Of a stretch of 10,473 bases of DNA, positions 1 to 6,047 are shown one piece after another. Position 1 is the stretch's first letter; every line of letters starts with the position of its first letter. The notes below the pieces were generated by a model that had not been told where the DNA came from, searched no databases, and was given only the letters and a program-made list of their open reading frames with translations. The stretch lies in contig CAJTLE010000102.1 in NCBI GenBank assembly GCA_910577085.1, forward strand, positions 1 through 10,473, read 5' to 3'. This DNA comes from an uncultured Allobaculum sp. (GTDB taxonomy: Bacteria > Bacillota_I > Bacilli_A > Erysipelotrichales > Erysipelotrichaceae). The translations under genes and the position numbers were made by a program.

Positions 1-52
1 TGGAAACTTAAGGATAACACATGTCCTTTTTCATATCTAGGCTTTATATACG

Positions 53-93
53 GGGGTTGTCATCAGTCAAAAAAGATGACATCCCCTTTTTTT
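53..93 (+). terminator. Rho-independent terminator of an upstream gene outside the window
   Basis: GGGG at 53-56 pairs with CCCC at 83-86 and GTCATC at 59-64 pairs with GATGAC at 75-80. The loop is A-rich, there is one internal mismatch, and seven T follow at 87-93. The T-tract is on the + strand only, so it ends a rightward transcript coming from before base 1. No coding sequence of that gene can be recognised in bases 1-52. Confidence 0.85.
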
Positions 94-219
94 CGACTCA
101 AAAACCCACCCAAAGTACAACAGAGCCCTTTATATTTAGAATTAATCGTTCTGGCTGGCTCAGGTGGAAGGGGCAGGAATGGATTGCTTTGACAGTGGGC
201 GTTTCCTGTACAATCTGGC

Positions 220-246
220 AAAAAGAAAACCCGCCACAGAGGCGGG
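220..246 (-). terminator. Rho-independent terminator of the gntR-EIIA unit
   Basis: CCCGCC at 230-235 and GGCGGG at 241-246 form a 6-bp GC stem with a 5-base loop. On the minus strand the stem is followed by a T-rich tail (TTTTCTTTTT, bases 229-220). It lies about 40 bases past the EIIA stop codon and is oriented to end the leftward unit. Confidence 0.88.
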
Positions 247-285
247 GAAAGTCTTTTGAAGACGAAGAGAGTCCAAAAGACTTGT

Positions 286-603
286 TTATTCAGCTTTTTC
301 TAATCTTTTGTAAAGGTCGATCATCTGAGAGGCGAGAGCTTTGAACTGTTCTGCGCCCATCATCTGGTCTTCTGCGTGCACCAGCAGCAAGGATACAGGT
401 GTTGATTCACCAGCAGCTTCGTTTTGAATGAGTTTGGCATGTGGTTCATGACCCTGGTTCATGTACTCGTCGCCTTCATTCATGTGTTTTTCTGCTGCTT
501 CAAAATCTCCGTTTTTGGCTGCTTCAATAGCAGACATATACGCCGATTTGGCACCACCGCTGTTTGCGATGATCTGGAAACAAATCATTTCCATTCCTTC
601 CAT
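286..603 (-). CDS. PTS lactose/cellobiose-family EIIA component
   Basis: This 105-residue cytoplasmic protein is the EIIA phosphocarrier of a lactose/cellobiose-class phosphotransferase system. It takes phosphate from HPr on a histidine and passes it to the EIIB cysteine. The family signature LVHAEDQMM is at 74-82, with His76 as the expected phosphorylation site and Asp79 as the expected metal ligand. The N-terminal part (IIANSGGAKS, 11-20) and the helical body (NGDFEAAEKHMNEGDEYMNQGH) are typical of the three-helix family, and the length is normal. The start is set by AAGGAGG about 7 bases upstream (bases 611-618); Met4 and Met6 are poorer choices. It lies 33 bases after the GntR gene in the same direction, so the two are probably cotranscribed. 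The partner EIIC and EIIB genes are on the other strand past the divergent region. Confidence 0.93.
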   Translation of the reverse strand: MEGMEMICFQIIANSGGAKSAYMSAIEAAKNGDFEAAEKHMNEGDEYMNQGHEPHAKLIQNEAAGESTPVSLLLVHAEDQMMGAEQFKALASQMIDLYKRLEKAE

Positions 604-636
604 GGAATTTTCCTCCTTATGCCGGTTTTTCCTGCG

Positions 637-1350
637 TCAGCGGCGCAGGGAATACACAGAAAACTTGAACAAGTCGTAACGATGACGTGAGATGGAGTAT
701 TCAAATGGCGTGCCGTTATCAAGATAGGCAATCTGTTCGATAACAAGCACGGGCTCAATGTCTTTTAAGCCTAATTCCTTATGATCAAGATCATTGGAAA
801 CATCCGCACTGGTCGTCTTTTGAGCAGCTCCGATCCGAAAGCCAAGCTCTGATTCAATGTAGTTGTAGATCGACTTGTGCAGAATGTCTTCAGTAATTCC
901 AGGAATCAGGGCCGGGGACATGTAGGTCTGTTCAATGACATATGGCTGATCATTAACCAGACGTACGCGCAGAATGTCATAGACTGGATCGTTGATCCGG
1001 ATATTGAGGTTGCGGGCGATTTCTTCGGTCGCAAAGATCAGCTGAAAGTGCAGCACTTTTGACTTACCTTTGCCATCGGTAGCTCTTGTAAAGCCACTCA
1101 GTTCTCTCTCGAAGATTTCAACTTCCTTTTTGGAACTGGTGCGGGACAGAACGAAACTGCCCTGGCCCTGTCTTCGATAAATCAGCCCTTCAAGTACGAG
1201 CATATCGTACGCTTTTTTTACCGTCATCCTGGAGCAGCCATACATTTCGCACATGGACAGCTCATCAGGAATCATCTGGCCGACTTTGTACTCTCCGTCT
1301 TCAATCTTCTTTTTTGTTTCTTCGTAAATCGTTTTGTACTTGGTTTTCAT
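637..1350 (-). CDS. GntR-family transcriptional regulator (HutC type, UTRA domain)
   Basis: This 237-residue DNA-binding regulator is probably the local repressor of the sugar genes. Residues 1-68 form a winged helix-turn-helix of GntR type: YKVGQMIPDELSMCEMYGCS, then RMTVKKAYDMLVLEGLI, and the wing RRQGQGSFV at 59-67. Residues about 88-230 read as a UTRA ligand-binding domain, with DPVYDILRVR at 121-130, YVIEQTYMS at 137-145 and FEYSISRHRYD at 216-226. UTRA domains usually sense a phosphorylated sugar or another small metabolite, and neighbouring beta-glucoside PTS genes suggest such a ligand here (inference). No strong ribosome binding site precedes the ATG, though a promoter lies at 1386-1415. 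TAGACA-type sites in the divergent region are candidate operators. The upstream unit also contains the EIIA gene. Confidence 0.93.
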   Translation of the reverse strand: MKTKYKTIYEETKKKIEDGEYKVGQMIPDELSMCEMYGCSRMTVKKAYDMLVLEGLIYRRQGQGSFVLSRTSSKKEVEIFERELSGFTRATDGKGKSKVLHFQLIFATEEIARNLNIRINDPVYDILRVRLVNDQPYVIEQTYMSPALIPGITEDILHKSIYNYIESELGFRIGAAQKTTSADVSNDLDHKELGLKDIEPVLVIEQIAYLDNGTPFEYSISRHRYDLFKFSVYSLRR

Positions 1351-1385
1351 ATTCGCATTCTGTAGCCGGATTCTTGTACGACTCC

Positions 1386-1415
1386 ACTATACCCCTTTTT
1401 CATTAATATAGACAA
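1386..1415 (-). promoter_or_regulatory. Probable promoter of the GntR-EIIA unit
   Basis: On the minus strand, TTGTCT (1415-1410) and TATAGT (1391-1386) are 18 bases apart, which gives a plausible sigma-A promoter. The expected start of transcription is about 30 bases before the GntR ATG. The -35 overlaps one of the TAGACA hexamers (1409-1414), so a regulator bound there would control its own gene. It is predicted from sequence only. Confidence 0.6.
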
Positions 1416-1449
1416 TAGGCAACTGAAAATATTTACAACGATGTGTTAT

Positions 1450-1470
1450 TGTCTGTACATTTTGTAGACA
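1450..1470. promoter_or_regulatory. Candidate operator dyad TGTCT-N11-AGACA
   Basis: TGTCT (1450-1454) and AGACA (1466-1470) are inverted arms centred near 1460. The inner bases AC and GT extend the symmetry imperfectly. The left arm lies in TTATTGTCTGTA, which resembles, in inverted orientation, the CTATTGTCTATA at the GntR promoter. The size suits a dimeric GntR/UTRA regulator, but which protein binds is inference. Confidence 0.45.
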
Positions 1471-1869
1471 GCAACGCTCTGTTCGGGATCTCTCTAAGCA
1501 GAATTCGCGTACAGGCCGCGGAAATCACAGATTCTTTTCTCTCTTTCTAATCGTATTCATTGTAACGTAATAGACATCCATTTTCTTCAAAAGATATAGA
1601 TCAAAGGCACTTCTCGGGTCATATTGGTGTCAAAACAGCATTAGACATTTCACATCAATCAATATACACCCCGGTTTTTCAGATTCAGATCAAGCCAGTC
1701 GAAGGGAAGACATGGGGTAAACCAACTTTAGTTAGTGAATGAAGTGAACGATTCTTCTTACCGGATCTGGCTGGAAATGTGGAAAGAAATATGTTGGCCA
1801 GTCAAAAATGATAGCAGTTACATGGCTTTACACCTCAAAAAATAAATATAACTTTTTAGAATATTTGTA

Positions 1870-1897
1870 TAGACATTCTGTAACCGCTTGCTAGAAT
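1870..1897 (+). promoter_or_regulatory. Promoter with overlapping CcpA cre-like site
   Basis: TAGACA (1870-1875) and TAGAAT (1892-1897) are 16 bases apart, and each differs by one base from the sigma-A consensus. Between them, TGTAACCGCTTGCT (1879-1892) fits the catabolite-responsive element TGWAANCGNTNNCA except at the last base. A cre in this position would block RNA polymerase when glucose-type sugars are present, which suits a beta-glucoside operon. The hydrolase ATG is about 380 bases downstream, so this promoter would make a long leader. Confidence 0.55.
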
Positions 1898-2149
1898 GTA
1901 AATAGAAATCCCACAAACATTCGAAACTTCACCGCAAATCCAGTCATCGAATCGCGTTTTGTGGCAGCCAGGCTGAATCTGGTTCATAGCCCACAAATAC
2001 ATTTTCTCGTCTGGACTGGTCTGATTTCTCTGGTTTCCACCTGCTGTAAAGCAAACGAAGCCGAAGAAATTGCGAAAGGGAAGTCGAATAAAACTGGGAA
2101 GTGTTCATTCCAATTCCATTTGTTATGAGCTAGACATTTGAATTCGGTT

Positions 2150-2175
2150 ACAATCGATAATCTTATTTAGATTGT
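2150..2175. repeat. ACAATC/GATTGT inverted repeat before the hydrolase gene
   Basis: ACAATC (2150-2155) and GATTGT (2170-2175) flank 14 bases. Inside lies AATCT-TATTT-AGATT (2159-2173), which overlaps the right arm. The element is about 105 bases before the hydrolase ATG and could be an operator or a leader hairpin; no protein can be assigned. Confidence 0.35.
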
Positions 2176-2278
2176 ATATTCATTTAAAAAGAAAAGTCGA
2201 AAAAAGATGTGATAAAGACTAGACAAATAAACGGGAATTGAATAGACTAAAGACACATGAAGAAAAGGAGCAAAAAAG

Positions 2279-3685
2279 ATGGAGCAAAAACTTCAGTTTC
2301 CAGAAGGCTTCTGGTGGGGTGCTGCTAGCAGCGGACCGCAGACCGAAGGCTGGTATGGAAAGCGCCATGAAAACGTAATGGATTACTGGTATCGCAATCA
2401 GCGCAACGACTTCTTTAATGGAGTTGGACCTGATGTGGCCAGCGACTTCTACCATCACTATCCGGAAGACTTCAAGCTGATGAAAGAAATCGGTCTGAAT
2501 TCCTTCCGAACATCCATTCAGTGGAGCCGCCTGATTAAAGATCTTGAAACCGGCGAACCAGATCCGGAAGGCGTCGAATTTTATCGAAATGTCATTGCCG
2601 AAGCAAAGAAAAATGGGATTGAGCTGATTTTCAATCTGCATCATTTCGATCTTCCGGTCGAACTTTTAGAAAAATACGGGGGATGGCAAAGCAAACATGT
2701 GGTTGACCTGTATGAAAAATTTGCCCGCACCGCCTTTGAGCTGTTTGGTGACGATGTCAAGTACTGGACAACCTTCAATGAACCCATGGTCATTCCGGAA
2801 GCCGGCTGGCTGTATGGATTCCACTGGCCAAAACTGACTGGCAAGGGAAAAGAAGCACTGCAGATTATGTACAACATCAACCTGGCCAGTGCCAAAGCCA
2901 TCAAGGCTTACAAGGATTCAGATAAGGGTGGTGAGATTGGCATTATCCTCAACCTCACACCAAGCTATCCAAAATCTCAGAGTGAAGAAGATCTCAAAGC
3001 TGCTGCCTTTGCGGATGACTTCTTCAACAACAGCTTCCTGGATCCGGCAGTCAAAGGAACATTCCCAAAACATCTCATTGAAGTCATTGAAAAAGATGGC
3101 GTCAAATGGGACGAAACCAAAGAAGAACTTGAAACAATTGCCAACAATACCGTTGATTTTCTGGGTGTGAACTACTACCATCCAAAACGCGTTCAGGCTC
3201 CATCCAATCCTGATAAATATCCTGACTGGATGCCTGATAAGTACTACGAAGAATGGGAGTGGCCCGAAGCACGAATCAATCCTTACCGCGGCTGGGAAAT
3301 TTACCCACAGGCAATGTACGACATTGCCAAAAACGTCCAGGACAATTACGGAAACATCAAATGGTTTGTTTCTGAAAACGGAATGGGTGTTGAAGGGGAA
3401 GAAAAATATCGCAACGCCGATGGATCGATCGATGATGATTACCGCATCGAATTCTACAAAGAACATTTAGCCCAGCTGCATCGGGCAATGGAAGAAGGCT
3501 CGAACTGCTTTGGCTACCATCCATGGACCGCGATGGACTGCTGGAGCTGGAACAATGCCTACAAGAACCGATATGGATTTATCGCCATCGATCTCAACGA
3601 TCAGAAACGGACGATCAAAAAATCTGGACGCTGGTTTAAGACAGTGTCCGACGAAAACGCTATCACCATTGAAATAGAAGAATAG
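2279..3685 (+). CDS. GH1 family 6-phospho-beta-glucosidase-type hydrolase
   Basis: This 468-residue cytoplasmic glycoside hydrolase of family 1 probably cleaves the phosphorylated beta-glucoside delivered by the adjacent PTS. Catalytic residues are clear: the acid/base Glu168 in TTFNEP (164-169) and the nucleophile Glu366 in FVSENG (363-368). The N-terminal FPEGFWWGAASSGPQTEG is the usual GH1 opening, with substrate-binding Gln21 and the HHFDLP segment at 121-126. The C-terminal loop SWNNAYKNRYGF (423-434) occupies the position of the phosphate-binding Ser/Lys/Tyr loop of 6-phospho-glycosidases; Ser423 and Tyr432 are present, but the residue two before Tyr432 is Asn430 with Lys429 beside it. 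The length is normal and no signal peptide is seen. The start is supported by AAAGGAG at 2264-2270. EIIC begins 55 bases downstream. The exact sugar (cellobiose, gentiobiose, aryl-glucoside) cannot be read from the sequence. Confidence 0.92.
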   Translation: MEQKLQFPEGFWWGAASSGPQTEGWYGKRHENVMDYWYRNQRNDFFNGVGPDVASDFYHHYPEDFKLMKEIGLNSFRTSIQWSRLIKDLETGEPDPEGVEFYRNVIAEAKKNGIELIFNLHHFDLPVELLEKYGGWQSKHVVDLYEKFARTAFELFGDDVKYWTTFNEPMVIPEAGWLYGFHWPKLTGKGKEALQIMYNINLASAKAIKAYKDSDKGGEIGIILNLTPSYPKSQSEEDLKAAAFADDFFNNSFLDPAVKGTFPKHLIEVIEKDGVKWDETKEELETIANNTVDFLGVNYYHPKRVQAPSNPDKYPDWMPDKYYEEWEWPEARINPYRGWEIYPQAMYDIAKNVQDNYGNIKWFVSENGMGVEGEEKYRNADGSIDDDYRIEFYKEHLAQLHRAMEEGSNCFGYHPWTAMDCWSWNNAYKNRYGFIAIDLNDQKRTIKKSGRWFKTVSDENAITIEIEE

Positions 3686-3740
3686 ACAACAGAACAAAAC
3701 AGAATCGTCATACGAAACGAACGTCTAGAGGAAGGAACTC

Positions 3741-5090
3741 ATGGAACAGACAAAATCTAACGGGTTTATGACCAAGTTCGCCGACTTCGCTGCGAAATTT
3801 GGAAACCTGCTCTACCTGCGCACAATGCGCGACGCTTTTGCAACGATCATGCCACTGTATATTCTGGCTGGTATCGCAGTTCTTTTAAACAACACTGTAT
3901 TTACCTGGATCTTCTCTGGGGATGCACTGGCTAACATTCAGTACTGGGGCAACGCTCTGGTCAATGGTACTTTGAACATTTCAGGTCTGCTCATTGCAGC
4001 CACCATCGGATACTGCTTATCCGTCAACCGTGAATTTGACAACCCATTATCGACTGCAGTCGTAGCCGTTGCTGGTGTTGTTGTGATGATGCCAATGCAG
4101 GTTGAATTAACTCCAATCGCAGAAGGCGCAAACGCTGATATCTTCTCCGGTGTCCTGACTTATAACAACTTAGGTACCGGCGGTATGTTTGGTGGTATCC
4201 TCATTGGTCTGTTGATCTCTGAGCTTTACATCAAATTATCCAACATGAAACAGCTCCAGATTAACCTTGGCAATCAGGTACCACCTGCCGTTGGTAAATC
4301 TTTCAACGTCCTGATTCCAGTTATGCTCTCCCTGGCAATCTTCGCTGTACTTGCTACTCTGATCGCAATGTGCGGAACTGACTTGATTACCCTGATCAAG
4401 AACTTCATTCAGACTCCTCTGAAATCCATTGGTACAAGCCTTTGGGGAACCATCATTCTGTATACCCTTGGCAACCTGCTCTGGCTGTTTGGTATTCACC
4501 AGTCTGTTATTTACTCCTCGATTCTTGAACCACTGTTAATTATCAACATTCAGGAAAACATCGCTGCTTATGCAGCTGGCACCGCGATTCCAAACGTCAT
4601 CAACGTTTCTCAGGTTACCTCCTTTGGTCTGTTAGGCGGATCGGGTTCTACCCTGTGTCTGTTAATTGCAACCTTCCTGGTTGGCCGCAATGCTGCAACC
4701 CGCAACGTTGCCAAACTGTCGATTGTTCCAGGTCTGTTCAACATCAACGAACCTGTATTATTCGGCTACCCAATTGTTTACAACATCACCATGGCTATTC
4801 CATTCCTGTTAGTACCAGTTATGGGTATCGTCATTTCTTACCTGGCTACTGTATCGGGTATCATGCATCCATGCGTAACTCTGGTTCCTTGGACAACTCC
4901 AGTTCTGCTCTCCGGCTTCCTTGCAACGGGCGGTGACTGGATGGCTGTTATTGTACAGGCAATCGTCCTGGTTCTTGGTGTTCTGATCTACATGCCATTT
5001 GTTAAGGTCAACGATAAGGTTATGGAACGCCAGGCTCTTGAAGCCGATAACGATGACGACGACGATGATGATGTCTTCGATCTCGACTGA
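3741..5090 (+). CDS. PTS lactose/cellobiose-family EIIC (membrane transporter)
   Basis: This 449-residue membrane protein forms the sugar channel of the PTS, carrying a beta-linked disaccharide across the membrane for phosphorylation by EIIB. It has about ten hydrophobic segments, for example around 34-58, 80-95, 104-119, 147-164, 188-212, 234-251, 296-314, 344-371 and 400-420. GIHQS with His253 and FNINEP with Glu337 match the family residues known to contact substrate in the ChbC structure (His250 and Glu334 there, as I recall). No EIIA or EIIB domain is fused. The C-terminus ends in a strongly acidic tail (ADNDDDDDDDVFDLD, 435-449), which is unusual. The ATG is preceded by AGAGGAAGGA (3727-3736). 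It follows the hydrolase gene closely and is presumably in its operon; EIIB comes 204 bases later. Confidence 0.95.
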   Translation: MEQTKSNGFMTKFADFAAKFGNLLYLRTMRDAFATIMPLYILAGIAVLLNNTVFTWIFSGDALANIQYWGNALVNGTLNISGLLIAATIGYCLSVNREFDNPLSTAVVAVAGVVVMMPMQVELTPIAEGANADIFSGVLTYNNLGTGGMFGGILIGLLISELYIKLSNMKQLQINLGNQVPPAVGKSFNVLIPVMLSLAIFAVLATLIAMCGTDLITLIKNFIQTPLKSIGTSLWGTIILYTLGNLLWLFGIHQSVIYSSILEPLLIINIQENIAAYAAGTAIPNVINVSQVTSFGLLGGSGSTLCLLIATFLVGRNAATRNVAKLSIVPGLFNINEPVLFGYPIVYNITMAIPFLLVPVMGIVISYLATVSGIMHPCVTLVPWTTPVLLSGFLATGGDWMAVIVQAIVLVLGVLIYMPFVKVNDKVMERQALEADNDDDDDDDVFDLD

Positions 5091-5165
5091 TCAGGCTCTA
5101 ACCATTAATCGAAAAACAGACAGACGCAAAAGTCTTCAACAAAACTAAACCCTGATCCCAAAAGC

Positions 5166-5183
5166 TGATCATCATGATGATCA
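5166..5183. repeat. Perfect 18-base palindrome between EIIC and EIIB
   Basis: TGATCATCATGATGATCA reads the same on both strands over all 18 bases. It sits 76 bases after the EIIC stop codon and 112 before the EIIB start. There is no T-tract after it. It could be a protein binding site or a small hairpin acting on mRNA stability; the function is unknown. Confidence 0.6.
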
Positions 5184-5264
5184 CAACCCTGAATTTCAAA
5201 TTTAACTTTTCAAAACGCAAAATAAGGCTCTTCGCCTTTGAGTAAACGCATGGATTCATGAAAA

Positions 5265-5278
5265 CAGACAGAAGTCTG
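5265..5278 (+). repeat. Small hairpin directly before the EIIB ribosome binding site
   Basis: CAGAC (5265-5269) and GTCTG (5274-5278) pair around the loop AGAA. The AAGGAG ribosome binding site of EIIB begins at the very next base (5279-5284). A second small stem, AAGGC/GCCTT, is at 5224-5238. They may adjust EIIB translation or mark an mRNA processed end, which is inference. Confidence 0.4.
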
Positions 5279-5294
5279 AAGGAGAAAATTGTAT

Positions 5295-5609
5295 ATGAAA
5301 AACATTCTGCTCGTCTGCAACGCTGGTATGTCTACTTCCATCCTCGTACGCAACATGGTTAAAGCTGCTGAAGAACTCGGTGTTGACTGCCACATCGAAG
5401 CCAAATCCTTAACCCAGGCCAAAAAAGAACTGGATGGCGTTGACGTCATCCTGCTTGGACCGCAGATCGGCTACGAACTCAACAACGTCAAAGAAATCGC
5501 TCCAACGATCCCATCCGCAGTCATCGACATGAAAGAATACGGCTCCATGGATGGTAAAAAAGTTCTCAAGACCGCATACAAACTGATGAAAGCTGCTCAG
5601 AAAAAGTAA
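5295..5609 (+). CDS. PTS lactose/cellobiose-family EIIB component
   Basis: This 104-residue cytoplasmic phosphocarrier takes phosphate from EIIA on a cysteine and gives it to the sugar carried by EIIC. The active-site loop is LLVCNAGMSTS (5-15), with Cys8 as the phosphorylation site and the GMSTS phosphate-binding loop. A Rossmann-like alternation follows (VDVILLGPQIGYEL), and the length is typical. I chose the ATG at 5295 rather than the in-frame TTG at 5289, because AAGGAG (5279-5284) is 10 bases from the ATG but only 4 from the TTG. The gene completes the EIIC/EIIB pair of the operon; EIIA is on the other strand. A strong terminator follows the stop. Confidence 0.95.
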   Translation: MKNILLVCNAGMSTSILVRNMVKAAEELGVDCHIEAKSLTQAKKELDGVDVILLGPQIGYELNNVKEIAPTIPSAVIDMKEYGSMDGKKVLKTAYKLMKAAQKK

Positions 5610-5635
5610 GAAGAGCCCAAAACAAAACACTCACT

Positions 5636-5678
5636 AAAAGAACTGCAGACCACCCCACTGGCCTGCAGTTCTTTTTTT
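5636..5678 (+). terminator. Rho-independent terminator of the hydrolase-PTS operon
   Basis: AAAAGAACTGCAG (5636-5648) pairs with CTGCAGTTCTTTT (5663-5675), a 13-bp stem with an inner CCA/TGG pairing in the loop. Seven T at 5672-5678 overlap the end of the stem. It follows the EIIB stop by 26 bases. Confidence 0.92.
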
Positions 5679-5679
5679 G

Positions 5680-6047
5680 CAGGCTGATTTTTAAAAACGC
5701 GGATTGAGGCAGCCACCATACAGACACAATGTGGGTGTAATCGGCGGCAGATTTCGGGAGCAGGCGGGCGTAGTCACAGGCAGCCGGTTTTTGCAAGAGA
5801 CCGCTTACAGGTCACAATATTCAATCTGACCAGTAAAAAACACGCCTCCTGAAATGATCATCTGCATACCATGAGCGATAATAAAAATCGTACTTTTAGA
5901 GAATTTGAAAGATGCCTGAATATCACAGGCAAAACGAAAACCTTCATCTCAAACTCTGGCCGCTCAAAAATTCCAGCTTTTCTTATGGGATGTCTTTTAC
6001 GGAAACTGAGCAGGGAAACGCTGGATGAAGGGAAAGGAGAACTGAAT
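5680..6047. other. Gap before the patatin gene, no recognised element
   Basis: This 368-base stretch between the operon terminator and the preferred phospholipase start holds no gene that I can support. From 5871 the reading frame of the phospholipase is open upstream and would add 59 residues, but it starts without a ribosome binding site and lacks family similarity. No convincing -35/-10 pair was found, so the phospholipase promoter is not located. Confidence 0.5.

Larger units (their letters stand above)
1351..2278. other. 928-base divergent region without genes
   Basis: No credible open reading frame is present on either strand; the few ATG codons run into stops within a few codons. The region is AT-rich and carries seven copies of TAGACA on the + strand (1409, 1465, 1571, 1642, 1870, 2131, 2220), a TGTCT/AGACA dyad (1450-1470), a promoter with a cre-like element (1870-1897) and an ACAATC/GATTGT dyad (2150-2175). 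It separates the leftward regulator unit from the rightward hydrolase-PTS genes. It is unusually long for a simple divergent promoter, and no antiterminator (RAT-like) element was recognised in it. Confidence 0.7.

Noticed and set aside
21..344. 107-codon + strand open frame
   Set aside because: It runs through two terminators and into the antisense of EIIA, has no ribosome binding site and shows no family similarity.
1898..2278. LicT/BglG-type RAT antiterminator in the leader
   Set aside because: No RAT-like sequence or terminator hairpin with a T-tract was found, and the local regulator is GntR/UTRA.
2918..3466. 182-codon minus strand open frame inside the hydrolase gene
   Set aside because: It is antisense to a GH1 gene with all catalytic motifs; its Phe/Val-rich composition is typical of a complementary frame.
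5289..5609. TTG start two codons upstream of EIIB
   Set aside because: It is only 4 bases from the ribosome binding site, while the ATG at 5295 has good spacing and gives the usual N-terminus.
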